Source: Pseudomonas frederiksbergensis (GTDB lineage: Bacteria > Pseudomonadota > Gammaproteobacteria > Pseudomonadales > Pseudomonadaceae). From it: a stretch of DNA of 64,000 nt. Below the pieces are notes generated by a model. It was not told the DNA's origin. It searched no databases and saw nothing but the letters and a program-made list of their open reading frames with translations. The stretch is from positions 372,001 through 436,000 of the forward strand of contig NZ_JQGJ02000003.1 in assembly GCF_000802155.2 (NCBI RefSeq). Direction: 5' to 3'. The position numbers and the translations under genes were made by a program. Positions 9,233 to 17,854 of this stretch are shown in pieces (within the stretch, counting starts at the first letter, position 1; each line of letters starts with the position of its first letter).

Positions 9233-10456
9233 TCAGGCCTTGGCCAAATCCGGCAGATCCCCCATCAACCCGAGCGCCTCGCGCACAAACAGCGCCTTGG
9301 CCTCAGGCAGGCGGTCCACCAGTTTCAACCCGGTGTTACGCAACCAGCGAACCGGCAGCGGATCGGCCTGGAACAAGCGCTCGAACCCCTCCATCGCCGC
9401 CATCAACGCCAGGTTGTGGGGCATGCGTCGCCGCTCGTAGCGACTCAATACCTTCACATCCGCCAAGCGCTCGCCGCGTGCGGTCGCTTGCAGCAGCACT
9501 TCGGCCAGCACGGCGGCGTCGAGGAAACCCAGGTTCACCCCCTGCCCCGCCAATGGATGGATGGTATGGGCCGCATCGCCGATCAGTGCCAGTCCTTCTG
9601 CCACGTAGCGCTTGGCATGGCGCTGGCGCAGCGGCACGCACAGCCGCGGATCGGCGCTCAGTACCGTGCCGAGCTGGCCTTCGAAGGCGCGCTCCAATTC
9701 GTTGCAGAACGCGCTGTCATCGAGCGCCATCAAGCGCTGCGCTTCATCGGGAGTGGTGGACCAGACGATCGAGCACCAATCGTGCTGGCCGTCACGCTCG
9801 AGCGGCAGGAACGCCAGCGGGCCGTTATCGGTGAAGCGCTGCCATGCCGTCATTCGATGCGCCCGGGCAGTGCGCACGCTGGTGACGATGGCGTGATGCA
9901 GGTAATCCCATTCGCGCGTTGCCACGCCGGTCAGGCGGCGCACCGCGGAATTCGCGCCGTCGGCGGCAATGACCAGCGGTGCGCGCAAGGTGCGGCCATC
10001 GGCCAGGGTCAACAGCCAGTCGTCGCCGGAACGACGCATCTGCTCCAGCCGGGCATTGGCCAGCAGGCCCAGGTCGCAGTCATGCAGGCGATCCAGCAGG
10101 GCGTCCTGCACCACGCGATTCTCGACGATGTGCCCAAGCGCCTCGGCATGCAGGCTGGCGGCCGAAAAATGAATCTGCCCGGTGCCGCTGCCATCCCAGA
10201 CGTGCATGTCGGTATAAGGGCTGGCACGCCGGGCGGTGATGCCCTCCCAGACGCCCAGGCGATCGAGGATCCGCTGGCTGGCCGTCGACAAGGCACTGAC
10301 CCGGGGCTCGAATGCGGCTTGGGCATCGAAGGGCTTGACGCTCATCGGGCTGCCGTCGAGCAGCAGCACTTGCAAGCCACTGCCCTGCAAGGCCAGCGCC
10401 AGGGCGCTGCCGACCATACCGGCACCGACGATAAGCAGATCTGCACGCAATTCCAT
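9233..10456 (-). CDS. FAD-dependent ubiquinone biosynthesis hydroxylase (UbiI/VisC-like)
   Basis: A 407-residue UbiH/UbiF/VisC/COQ6 family monooxygenase. It has the N-terminal dinucleotide fold [20 protein letters not shown], a central DG motif ([13 protein letters not shown], near residue 165) and the FAD-ribityl motif [20 protein letters not shown] (near 285-305). It is the last gene of ygfB-pepP-ubiH-this gene, the same order as ygfB-pepP-ubiH-ubiI in Escherichia coli, so C5 hydroxylation of the ubiquinone ring is the likely role. UbiF-type activity cannot be excluded from sequence. Confidence 0.88.
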   Translation of the reverse strand: MELRADLLIVGAGMVGSALALALQGSGLQVLLLDGSPMSVKPFDAQAAFEPRVSALSTASQRILDRLGVWEGITARRASPYTDMHVWDGSGTGQIHFSAASLHAEALGHIVENRVVQDALLDRLHDCDLGLLANARLEQMRRSGDDWLLTLADGRTLRAPLVIAADGANSAVRRLTGVATREWDYLHHAIVTSVRTARAHRMTAWQRFTDNGPLAFLPLERDGQHDWCSIVWSTTPDEAQRLMALDDSAFCNELERAFEGQLGTVLSADPRLCVPLRQRHAKRYVAEGLALIGDAAHTIHPLAGQGVNLGFLDAAVLAEVLLQATARGERLADVKVLSRYERRRMPHNLALMAAMEGFERLFQADPLPVRWLRNTGLKLVDRLPEAKALFVREALGLMGDLPDLAKA

Positions 10457-10511
10457 GCTTTAAGCCTGTGTTGCTGGCGACATCAGCCGCCGTTGGAAGG
10501 AATGATCGGGA

Positions 10512-11699
10512 TCAAGCATCAGGGCGTATTCCCAATCCCATCGCTTGGCGGGCGAACCAGCGCTTGGCGGGTGGCAGCAGGTCCAGGCCCAGCAGGCCGA
10601 GATTGCGGCCCAGGGACACCAGCGGCAGGTCGCTGCTGAAAAGCCGCGTCACCTGGTCGGAGAAACCCACGGTCAGGGCCTGGTCCATCCGCTGGCGCTC
10701 GCGATAGGCTTGCAACACCGCGAAATCACCAGGCGTGCTGTCGCTCTCGAGCAACGCATCAGCCAAGGCCTGGGCATCGCGCAAGGACAGGTTGAAGCCT
10801 TGCCCGGCAATCGGATGCAAGCTGTGGGCGGCATTGCCCAGGATGGCCAGGTGCGGACGCACCTGTTCCTCGGCCTCCACCAGCGCCAACGGATAAAGAT
10901 GCCGCGCGCCGACTTGCTTCAAGGTGCCCAGGCGATAGCCGAACACATTCTGCAGCTCACTGAGGAAACTGCGCTCATCGAGCGCTGCCAGCCGTTGCGC
11001 ATCCATGCCCTGGCGCGTCCAGACCAATGCACAGCGATTTTCCGGCAGCGGCAGCAAGGCCATCGGGCCTTCGTCGGTGAAGCGTTCGAAAGCCATGCCA
11101 TTGTGCGCTTCGCTGGGCGTGATATTGGCGATCAAGGCACTCTGGTCATAGGGACGGTTGCGGACCCCGACGCCAAGCTGTTCCCGCAGGCCCGAACGCC
11201 CGCCGTCGGCCAGTACCGCGAGGTCGCATTCCAGCACTGTTTCATCATCCAGGGTCAGGCGATAGCCCGCGACTTGCGGCTCCATGCGGGTCACCTGCGC
11301 AGGGCAGCGCCAACTGACGACTTCCTTGTCCAGGCCTTGCCACAGGCACTGGCCGAGCCAGGCGTTTTCAACCACATAGCCGAGGGCCGGCACGCCCTCC
11401 TCCATGGCGGACAGCCGCGCCGTGGAAAACCGCCCTCGGTCGGACACATGGATCTGCTTGATCGGCTCGGCCCGGCGGGAAATTTCCTGCCACAAGCCCA
11501 AGCGTTGATAAATCTGCCGCGCACCGAACGAAAGCGCCGATGAACGCGCATCGTAGCTCGGTTGCCAGGCGTCACCGGGGGCGAAGGGCTCGATCAGCAT
11601 GATCTTCCAGCCCCTGGCCTTGGCACCGGCCTGCATGGCCAACGCCAGGCTCGCGCCGACCAGGCCGCCACCGATGATCGCTACGTTGACCCGGTTCAT
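10512..11699 (-). CDS. ubiH: 2-octaprenyl-6-methoxyphenol hydroxylase
   Basis: A 395-residue FAD monooxygenase of ubiquinone synthesis (C1 hydroxylation). It has NVAIIGGGLVGASLALAMQAG at the N-terminus, a VLADGGRSGLRE central motif, and ILGNAAHSLHPIAGQGFNLS in the FAD-binding C-terminal part. The start overlaps the pepP stop by four bases, so translation is probably coupled. The second hydroxylase follows 55 bases downstream. Confidence 0.93.
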   Translation of the reverse strand: MNRVNVAIIGGGLVGASLALAMQAGAKARGWKIMLIEPFAPGDAWQPSYDARSSALSFGARQIYQRLGLWQEISRRAEPIKQIHVSDRGRFSTARLSAMEEGVPALGYVVENAWLGQCLWQGLDKEVVSWRCPAQVTRMEPQVAGYRLTLDDETVLECDLAVLADGGRSGLREQLGVGVRNRPYDQSALIANITPSEAHNGMAFERFTDEGPMALLPLPENRCALVWTRQGMDAQRLAALDERSFLSELQNVFGYRLGTLKQVGARHLYPLALVEAEEQVRPHLAILGNAAHSLHPIAGQGFNLSLRDAQALADALLESDSTPGDFAVLQAYRERQRMDQALTVGFSDQVTRLFSSDLPLVSLGRNLGLLGLDLLPPAKRWFARQAMGLGIRPDA

Positions 11700-13030
11700 G
11701 CGGCTTGAGCCCGTGCGGCGGCCATCAAGGCCTCGATTTCGGCGACCGTTTTCGGCACGCCGCGAGTCAGGATTTCACAACCGGTCTTGGTCACTACCAC
11801 GTCATCCTCGATGCGCACGCCAATGCCGCGCCATTTTTTCGCTACGTTGCGATTGTCCGGCGCGATGTAAATGCCCGGTTCAACGGTCAAGGTCATTCCA
11901 ACCTCCAACACTCGCCACTCGCCACCCACCCGGTATTCCCCCACGTCGTGCACATCCATACCCAGCCAATGGCCGGCGCGGTGCATGTAGAATGCCCGGT
12001 GGGCTTCGCTGGCGATCAATTCATCGACCTCGCCTTCCAGCAGCCCAAGGCGGACCAGCCCCTCGGTAATGACCCGGACCGTCGCTTCATGGGCCTGGTT
12101 CCAGTGCTTGTCCGGCGCAATTTCGGCAAACGCGGCTTCCTGGGCGGCCAGCACCACTTCGTATATCGCTTTCTGCTCGGCAGAAAACTTGCCGCTGACC
12201 GGCCAGGTGCGGGTGATATCGCTGGCATAGCAATCGATCTCGCACCCGGCGTCGATCAACACCAGGTCGCCCTCCTTGAGCAGCGCGTCATTTTGCTGGT
12301 AATGCAAAATGCAGCTGTTGCGCCCCGCCGCGACAATGGAACCGTAGGCCGGCATTTTTGCCCCGCCCTTGCGAAATTCATAATCGAGCTCGGCTTCCAG
12401 GCTGTATTCGTACAGCCCCGGCCGCGCCGCCTGCATGGCCCGGATATGCGCCTGGGCGGAAATCCGCGCCGCTTCGCGCATCACTTTCACTTCCGCCGCC
12501 GATTTATACAGGCGCATGTCGTGCAGCAGATGATCCAGGGCAACGAATTCGTTCGGCGGCTGGGCACCGAGGTGGGCCTTGGAGCGGATCACGTTGATCC
12601 ACTCCATCAGGTGCCGGTCGAACTCAGGGTTGCTGCCCATCGCCGAGTACACCCGGTCGCGGCCTTCGATCAGGCCCGGCAGGATGTCATCGATATCGGT
12701 GATGGGGAATGCGTCGTCGGCGCCGTAGTCGCGGATCGCCCCCTCCTGGCCGGCGCGCAGGCCATCCCACATTTCACGCTCGGCGTTGCGCTCGCGGCAG
12801 AAGAGGATGTACTCGCCATGGGCCCGGCCGGGCATCAGCACGATGACCGCCTGCGGTTCGGGAAAGCCGCTGAGATACTGGAAATCGCTGTCCTGGCGAT
12901 AGACGTGCTCGACGTCGCGGTTGCGGATCGCAACGGCGGCGGCGGGCAGGATTGCGATGCTGTTGGGTTCCATCTGCGCCATCAAGGCCTTGCGGCGACG
13001 GCCGTATTCCGACTTCGGGATATGAATCAT
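11696..13030 (-). CDS. pepP: Xaa-Pro aminopeptidase P
   Basis: A 444-residue dinuclear manganese aminopeptidase that removes residues preceding proline. The pita-bread metal ligands are visible: the two aspartates in LIDAGCEIDCYASDITRTW, the histidine in HWLGMDVHDVG, and glutamates in TVEPGIYI and RIEDDVVV. An N-terminal creatinase-like domain starts IPKSEYGRRRKALMAQM. It sits between ygfB and ubiH, a conserved gammaproteobacterial arrangement. Confidence 0.95.
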   Translation of the reverse strand: MIHIPKSEYGRRRKALMAQMEPNSIAILPAAAVAIRNRDVEHVYRQDSDFQYLSGFPEPQAVIVLMPGRAHGEYILFCRERNAEREMWDGLRAGQEGAIRDYGADDAFPITDIDDILPGLIEGRDRVYSAMGSNPEFDRHLMEWINVIRSKAHLGAQPPNEFVALDHLLHDMRLYKSAAEVKVMREAARISAQAHIRAMQAARPGLYEYSLEAELDYEFRKGGAKMPAYGSIVAAGRNSCILHYQQNDALLKEGDLVLIDAGCEIDCYASDITRTWPVSGKFSAEQKAIYEVVLAAQEAAFAEIAPDKHWNQAHEATVRVITEGLVRLGLLEGEVDELIASEAHRAFYMHRAGHWLGMDVHDVGEYRVGGEWRVLEVGMTLTVEPGIYIAPDNRNVAKKWRGIGVRIEDDVVVTKTGCEILTRGVPKTVAEIEALMAAARAQAA

Positions 13031-13057
13031 GGGCAGACGGTGTTCCCTTTCAAGCGA

Positions 13058-13612
13058 TCAGTGCAGGGACGGCTTGGTGGCCGGCTCAGCGGTTTTCTTG
13101 GTCTCTGTGAACAGTAGCAGTGGCGCGACCCGCAGGTACTCCATGACTTCCATATAGTCGCTTTCGCCATCGTCGGACTCTTCCAGGGCATCCTGCACTT
13201 GGGAGATTGCTGCCAGGTCTTGAAGGACTTCTTTCGCTTCGTCGCTCAGGGCGTATTCGCGGCGGGTCAGGCCAAAACCGGCGAGGAAGCCCTGGCACCA
13301 CTGGCCGAGCGCAGCGGCGCGTTCGCTCAGCGGCGCATCGTCGGTCGGCAGCAGCAAGACGACGGTCATGTCGTCGCTGGTCAACTCACCCTTGACCATT
13401 TCCTGCAGGCCGATGAGCGCATTGCGCACATTGTCTGCCGGCTCGCCTTCGAGCAGCTCGGCGGCGTCGGCCAGCCAGCCATCGGCGTCGAAACCGGCGC
13501 CGGCGCAGCTGCGGCCGAGCAACAGGCCGTGCAGTTCGGCAGGCGAGACAGGATGGCCGCTGGCGCTCAGCAGGGTGGCGAATGCTTGATACGGGGAATT
13601 CTGAATGGGCAT
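13058..13612 (-). CDS. YgfB/YecA family protein (UPF0149)
   Basis: A 184-residue acidic all-helical protein of the UPF0149 family. Diagnostic parts are [19 protein letters not shown] near the N-terminus and [21 protein letters not shown] in the middle. YgfB homologues in P. aeruginosa have been linked to control of gene expression affecting antibiotic tolerance; here the role is inferred only. It is the first gene of the pepP-ubiH operon and is divergent from the zapB-like gene at 13742. Confidence 0.92.
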   Translation of the reverse strand: MPIQNSPYQAFATLLSASGHPVSPAELHGLLLGRSCAGAGFDADGWLADAAELLEGEPADNVRNALIGLQEMVKGELTSDDMTVVLLLPTDDAPLSERAAALGQWCQGFLAGFGLTRREYALSDEAKEVLQDLAAISQVQDALEESDDGESDYMEVMEYLRVAPLLLFTETKKTAEPATKPSLH

Positions 13613-13741
13613 GGGCAGCTAGGCGCCAGACGGCGCTATGTCTAGAATGGAGGCCTTGTATCCTACATCGACAGACTCGCCAAGACCATTAAAGGCTGTG
13701 CGACCCTTATTCCCCATCAGACACAATCTTCAGTGGACACA

Positions 13742-13951
13742 ATGGAAGACACCGACCTGCAAGCGCTGATGGCCAGACTCGAGCTGCTAATTGAACGGGT
13801 CGAGCAACTTAAGAGCCAAAACGGACTCCTATTAGCTCAGGAAAAAACCTGGCGCGAGGAACGCGCGCACCTCATTGAAAAAAACGAAATCGCCCGGCGT
13901 AAGGTCGAATCGATGATTTCGCGCCTCAAGGCCCTGGAGCAAGACTCATGA
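13742..13951 (+). CDS. ZapB-like coiled-coil protein (TIGR02449 family)
   Basis: A 69-residue protein that is almost wholly coiled coil (LQALMARLELLIERVEQLKS and onward, with regular heptads). It belongs to the short coiled-coil family encoded just before zapA in Pseudomonas and other gammaproteobacteria; a division role is inferred from that. Its stop overlaps the zapA ATG by four bases. ATG 13742 is preferred to an upstream in-frame GTG at 13733. Confidence 0.85.
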   Translation: MEDTDLQALMARLELLIERVEQLKSQNGLLLAQEKTWREERAHLIEKNEIARRKVESMISRLKALEQDS

Positions 13952-14265
13952 GTTCAAGCAATAGCGTAACCGTGCAGATCCTCGACAAAGAGTATTCGAT
14001 CATCTGCCCCCAGGAAGAGCGCAGCAACCTGGTGAGCGCCGCCCGTTACCTGGACGGCAAGATGCGCGAGATCCGCAGCAGCGGCAAAGTCATCGGTGCC
14101 GATCGCATCGCCGTGATGGCCGCCTTGAACATCACCCACGACCTGCTGCACCGCCAGGATACGCCCGACGTACAGGTGAGCGGCTCGACCCGTGAACAGG
14201 TTCGCGACTTGCTGGATCGGGTGGATCTGGTGCTCGCCACCGATCCGGACGTCAGCAAGGGCTGA
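13948..14265 (+). CDS. zapA: Cell division protein ZapA
   Basis: A 105-residue FtsZ-binding protein. The N-terminal globular part (VTVQILDKEYSIICPQEERSNL) and the following YLDGKMREIRSSGKVIGADRIAVMAALNI helix are diagnostic; the C-terminal part forms the coiled coil of the ZapA tetramer. It cross-links FtsZ protofilaments at midcell. It overlaps the upstream zapB-like gene and is followed by 6S RNA. Confidence 0.93.
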   Translation: MSSSNSVTVQILDKEYSIICPQEERSNLVSAARYLDGKMREIRSSGKVIGADRIAVMAALNITHDLLHRQDTPDVQVSGSTREQVRDLLDRVDLVLATDPDVSKG

Positions 14266-14284
14266 TTCACGAAGCTGCCTGGGG

Positions 14285-14290
14285 TATACT
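14285..14290 (+). promoter_or_regulatory. -10 element of the 6S RNA promoter
   Basis: TATACT lies seven to ten bases before the expected 5' end of 6S RNA. No good -35 hexamer is seen at 17-base spacing, so the promoter rests mainly on the -10. Confidence 0.55.
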
Positions 14291-14297
14291 TGCGTCA

Positions 14298-14478
14298 CTC
14301 CCTGGGGTGCTTGCCAGTTGGTGATGTCCCTGAGCCGATACGCACAACCACGGGGGTTGCACGTTGGGGCCGGTGTGCATGTCCGCTTGACGGAAAGCCT
14401 TAACGCCTCCTGCAACTTCCACCTTGAACTTTCGGGTTCAAGGGCTAAGCCGACAGCGGTTCATCCGGGGAGCCTGAT
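14298..14478 (+). ncRNA. ssrS: 6S RNA
   Basis: About 180 bases between zapA and ygfA, the standard ssrS location. Conserved pieces shared with the E. coli molecule are visible in order: CCTGAGCCGATA near the 5' part, GTGCATGTCCG in the middle, AAGCCTTAA, CACCTTGAAC, GGTTCAAGGG, and a 3' GGGGAGCC that pairs with the 5' CTCCCTGGGG to close the long helix. 6S RNA binds sigma70 holoenzyme by mimicking an open promoter and is used as template for product RNA. Ends are estimated to within a few bases. Confidence 0.93.
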
Positions 14479-14488
14479 TCTTGACGCA

Positions 14489-14513
14489 ATGCCAGTCATC
14501 ATGACTGGCATTG
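14489..14513 (+). terminator. Hairpin downstream of 6S RNA
   Basis: A perfect stem, AATGCCAGTCAT / ATGACTGGCATT, follows the 6S RNA 3' end by about ten bases, then GTCGTTTCT. The T-tract is weak, so it could be a terminator or a processing barrier. Confidence 0.65.
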
Positions 14514-14593
14514 TCGTTTCTGGCGTTTGGCATTTCTGCTCCCCTCGTTTGCGGTTACGCTGTCTCGGTGTCCCCGTCTCGTGAAGCCTCGAT

Positions 14594-15199
14594 ATGACCG
14601 AACCTGCGTTGCCGACCCGCCCGCAACTTCGCCGCCTGCTGCGCCAGGCCCGTCGCGCCCTGACGCCGGCCCAGCAACGGGACGCCGCCCGAGGCCTTTA
14701 CAGGCAACTGGCCCAGCACCCGCTTTTTCGTCGCGCACGACACATCGCCCTGTACCTGCCCAACGACGGCGAGATCGATCCACGCCTGCTGCTGCGCGCA
14801 GCCCAACGCAGGGGCAAGGCGACTTACCTGCCGGTGCTCAGCCCATGGCCGCAGACCAAAATGGTCTTCCAGCGAATCCATCCCGGCGAGAAGATGCAAC
14901 CCAATCGCTTTCGCATCCCCGAGCCGCGCAAGAATATCGCCCGCCAGCGCAAGGTCTGGACGCTGGATCTGGTGCTGTTGCCGCTGGTCGGGTTTGATGA
15001 TGCCGGAGGTCGGCTGGGCATGGGCGGGGGATTCTACGATCGCAGCCTGGCGTACCTGTCCCGCCGCAAACAATGGCGCAAGCCGACCTTGCTGGGACTG
15101 GCGCACGAATGCCAAAGAGTCGAGCGATTGGCGCAGGCAAGCTGGGATGTGCCGCTGCAAGGAACGGTCAGCGACAGGCGTTGGTACATTGCGCGATAG
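14594..15199 (+). CDS. 5-formyltetrahydrofolate cyclo-ligase
   Basis: A 201-residue enzyme (YgfA family) converting 5-formyl-THF to 5,10-methenyl-THF with ATP. Family motifs are RPQLRRLLRQARRALTP at the N-terminus, YLPNDGEIDPRLLLR, and the phosphate/folate loop RLGMGGGFYDRSLAYLS near residue 140. It follows ssrS as in most gammaproteobacteria, where ssrS and this gene are often co-transcribed. Confidence 0.94.
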   Translation: MTEPALPTRPQLRRLLRQARRALTPAQQRDAARGLYRQLAQHPLFRRARHIALYLPNDGEIDPRLLLRAAQRRGKATYLPVLSPWPQTKMVFQRIHPGEKMQPNRFRIPEPRKNIARQRKVWTLDLVLLPLVGFDDAGGRLGMGGGFYDRSLAYLSRRKQWRKPTLLGLAHECQRVERLAQASWDVPLQGTVSDRRWYIAR

Positions 15200-15234
15200 A
15201 CGCCGCGCAAATCAGCGGCGCCTGGGAGATGAGC

Positions 15235-15381
15235 TCAGCGCTTGAGCGATGGCGCAGGCTGGGTGATGTCCATCGGAACATCGTTCTTGCTGCTCCACAA
15301 GCTCTGGGCGTAACCCGTGGTCACGACACCCAGGCCGAACAGAATGACCAGTATCCACAACAAATCCGGTTTGCGTTTCAT
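15235..15381 (-). CDS. Small single-pass membrane or exported protein (48 residues)
   Basis: Reading down from ATG 15381 gives MKRKPDLLWILVILFGLGVV, then TTGYAQSLWSSKND and a Pro-rich tail ending LKR. A positively charged start and one hydrophobic segment (about 7-23) make it a small membrane-anchored or exported protein. It lies convergent to ygfA and on the opposite strand from the EVE gene. I do not recognise a function. Its compact, well-formed signal-anchor structure favours a real gene. Confidence 0.65.
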   Translation of the reverse strand: MKRKPDLLWILVILFGLGVVTTGYAQSLWSSKNDVPMDITQPAPSLKR

Positions 15382-15576
15382 CGATTGCCCCCCTCAAGGC
15401 ATATCACACACGATGACAGCAGCGGTTTTCTTATTGGCCGTGCAGCAGCGTCAAGCTTGGAAGGCCGGCATTTTGCGGCAACCCGGACCCACACGCAAAC
15501 TCTGACGTCAACCGACTGTCGGTTTGTCATAAAATCGCTGAACTATTTTCGTGTACATCGCCCAGGAGTAGAAATC

Positions 15577-16029
15577 ATGGCCTATTGGCTGATGAAATCC
15601 GAGCCCGACGAATTGTCCATCCAGGGCCTGGAAAAGCTCGGCCACGCGCGCTGGGACGGGGTTCGCAACTATCAGGCGCGCAATTTCCTGCGGGCCATGG
15701 CGGTTGGCGACACGTTCTTTTTCTACCATTCCAGTTGCCCGGAGCCAGGCATCGCCGGGATTGGCAAAATCATCAAGGCAGCCTATCCCGATCCCACGGC
15801 CCTGGAGCCTGACAGCCACTACTTCGACGCCAAGGCCAGTGCGGAAAAAAATCCCTGGACCGCCATCGATGTCGCCCACGTAGAGACGTTCGCTCGTGTG
15901 CTCAAGCTCGACTACCTCAAACAGCAGGCCGCCCTGGCCGAAATGCCGCTGGTGCAGAAAGGCTCGCGGCTGTCGGTGATGCCGGTGACGGCCGAGCAGT
16001 GGGCGACGGTGATCGGCTTGAAACCTTGA
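15577..16029 (+). CDS. EVE domain-containing protein
   Basis: A 150-residue protein made of a single EVE (PUA-like) domain: MAYWLMKSEPDELSIQGLEK, then RNYQARNFLRAMAVGDTFFFY. The aromatic pocket of EVE/YTH-type folds binds modified bases in DNA or RNA. A strong AGGAGTAG site precedes ATG 15577, which decides the start. It is a stand-alone gene not fused to a nuclease, so a housekeeping role on modified nucleotides is more likely than restriction; that is inference. Confidence 0.93.
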   Translation: MAYWLMKSEPDELSIQGLEKLGHARWDGVRNYQARNFLRAMAVGDTFFFYHSSCPEPGIAGIGKIIKAAYPDPTALEPDSHYFDAKASAEKNPWTAIDVAHVETFARVLKLDYLKQQAALAEMPLVQKGSRLSVMPVTAEQWATVIGLKP

Positions 16030-16087
16030 GCAATGCAGCGACTAGTCAACCGTCTTCGCAAAAGGGCCCGCCTGGCCACCACAAGAC

Positions 16088-16504
16088 TTATTGAATGATC
16101 AGGTTGTTGAACAACAGATCATCGACCATCGGCTTGCCGGTCTCGTCATTCATCACTTGCTGGGTCTGCTTCAACGCTTCCTGACGCAGTTTTTCCTTGG
16201 CTTCAAGGTTGTTCATGGTCTCGGTCGTCTGCTGGGCGAACAGCGCAACCAACTGGTTGCGAATCAACGGCTCGTTCGCTTTCACCGCCGCAGCAGCGGC
16301 ATCGCCGGTCACGCGCAGGGCCACGTCAGCCTTGTAGACTTTAAGCCTGGTCGTACCGTCCAGCCCATAGTTGCCCACGAACGGTGGGCTCAAGGTGATG
16401 TAGCTGACTTTCGGCGCCTCGCCTTCCTTGGCTTCCTTGCTCTCTTCGGCCATCGCTGCCACAGGCAACGACAGGGCCAGCATCAACATGATCCACGCTT
16501 TCAC
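16088..16504 (-). CDS. FliL-like exported protein
   Basis: A 138-residue protein with a signal peptide (MKAWIMLMLALSLPVAAMA) and a FliL-type domain: YITLSPPFVGNYGLDGTTRLKVYKADVALRV, followed by a helical NLEAKEKLRQEALKQTQQVM segment. Unlike flagellar FliL, which keeps its N-terminal membrane anchor, this one looks cleavable and therefore periplasmic. No flagellar genes are nearby. The domain is related to stomatin-like folds. Function is unknown. Confidence 0.8.
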   Translation of the reverse strand: MKAWIMLMLALSLPVAAMAEESKEAKEGEAPKVSYITLSPPFVGNYGLDGTTRLKVYKADVALRVTGDAAAAAVKANEPLIRNQLVALFAQQTTETMNNLEAKEKLRQEALKQTQQVMNDETGKPMVDDLLFNNLIIQ

Positions 16505-16654
16505 ATTTCACTCCTCATCCGGTTTGCGGCCCAGCATACCGACCCGTCGTCCAAGCACAAGCTTATGGCCGGCTATCAGGGCGGGGCATGCTCGTTGACC
16601 CATTGACTCCCACACCTACACTTATCGGCCATCACTCCCAAAGGAATAGCCCTG

Positions 16655-17632
16655 ATGAAAGCCGTGCTGTGCAAAGAATTCGGCCCTGCCGAATCGCTGG
16701 TGCTGGAAGACGTCGCCAGCCCTGTCGTGAAGAAGAATGAAGTGTTGCTGGATGTGCACGCCGCCGGGGTGAATTTTCCTGACACGCTGATCATCGAGGG
16801 CAAATACCAGTTCAAGCCGCCCTTCCCGTTCTCGCCGGGCGGCGAAGCGGCAGGGGTCATCAGCGAGGTAGGGGAGAAGATCAGCCACCTGAAGGTCGGT
16901 GACCGGGTCATGGCCCTGACCGGCTGGGGCAGTTTCGCCGAACAAGTGGCGGTGCCGGGCTACAACGTGTTGCCGATTCCCTCCTCCATGGATTTCAACA
17001 CGGCGGCCGCCTTCAGCATGACCTACGGCACATCGATGCACGCTCTCAAGCAGCGAGCCAACCTCCAGCCCGGAGAAACCCTGCTGGTACTCGGCGCCTC
17101 CGGCGGCGTCGGCCTGGCGGCAGTGGAAATCGGCAAGGCCATGGGCGCCCGCGTCATCGCTGCCGCCAGTAGCGCGGAAAAACTCGCCGTGGCCAAGGCC
17201 GCCGGCGCCGACGAACTGATCAACTACAACGAAACCAGCCTCAAGGACGAAATCAAGCGCCTCACCGACGGCCAAGGCGCCGACGTTATCTACGACCCGG
17301 TGGGTGGCGATCTTTTCGACCAGGCCGTGCGCGCCATTGCTTGGAACGGCCGGTTGCTGGTGGTCGGGTTTGCCAGCGGACGCATTCCCGAACTGCCGGT
17401 GAACCTGGCCCTGCTCAAGGGCGCCTCGGTGGTCGGCGTGTTCTGGGGCTCCTTCGCCCAGCGCCAACCCCAGGACAATGCCGCCAACTTCCAGCAATTG
17501 TTCGGCTGGTTCGCCGAAGGCAAGCTCAAGCCGCTGGTGTCGCAGGTGTACCCGCTTTCCAATGCCGCCCAGGCGATCAACGATCTGGGCCAGCGCAAGG
17601 CTGTGGGAAAAGTGGTGGTGCAGGTTCGCTGA
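16655..17632 (+). CDS. NADPH:quinone oxidoreductase family protein (zinc-free MDR)
   Basis: A 325-residue medium-chain dehydrogenase/reductase. The N-terminal GroES-like domain carries LLDVHAAGVNFPDTLIIEGK and PFSPGGEAAGVISEVGE; the Rossmann fold carries LLVLGASGGVGLAAVEIGKAM (about 145-165). The catalytic zinc cysteine and the structural-zinc lobe are absent, as in quinone oxidoreductases. AAAGGAATAG precedes the ATG. The physiological substrate cannot be named from sequence. Confidence 0.88.
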   Translation: MKAVLCKEFGPAESLVLEDVASPVVKKNEVLLDVHAAGVNFPDTLIIEGKYQFKPPFPFSPGGEAAGVISEVGEKISHLKVGDRVMALTGWGSFAEQVAVPGYNVLPIPSSMDFNTAAAFSMTYGTSMHALKQRANLQPGETLLVLGASGGVGLAAVEIGKAMGARVIAAASSAEKLAVAKAAGADELINYNETSLKDEIKRLTDGQGADVIYDPVGGDLFDQAVRAIAWNGRLLVVGFASGRIPELPVNLALLKGASVVGVFWGSFAQRQPQDNAANFQQLFGWFAEGKLKPLVSQVYPLSNAAQAINDLGQRKAVGKVVVQVR

Positions 17633-17726
17633 TTGCGTGCCTCACCGTTTTATGACCTGTACCGGGTCGAAGCCCTGCGACCCGGTTCCGCCATTCCCAT
17701 AACGTCTTTCATTTATATCTGAGCGA

Positions 17727-17746
17727 CATGTTCATAAAAGAACATG
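17727..17746 (+). promoter_or_regulatory. GlpR operator 1 upstream of glpT
   Basis: CATGTTCATAAAAGAACATG is a perfect inverted repeat (ATGTTC, six bases, GAACAT) that fits the known GlpR operator pattern of ATGTTCG-WTAW-CGAACAT type. It lies 109-128 bases before the glpT start, where glycerol-3-phosphate-responsive repression is expected. Confidence 0.75.
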
Positions 17747-17790
17747 CGATATCCAGAATTTCCGCTGTTTGGCCGATGCGAACCGATGCT

Positions 17791-17808
17791 ATTTTCGGTA
17801 ACGAAACT
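17791..17808 (+). promoter_or_regulatory. GlpR operator 2 upstream of glpT
   Basis: ATTTTCGGTAACGAAACT is an imperfect inverted repeat matching the GlpR operator pattern in most positions (TTCG-GTAA-CGAA core). Its centre is about 63 bases from that of operator 1, suggesting two sites bound by GlpR around the glpT promoter. Confidence 0.65.
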
Positions 17809-17854
17809 GTAACATTCGCATCCGCAGTCAAAACAAGAATTCTGGAGCTCTTGA

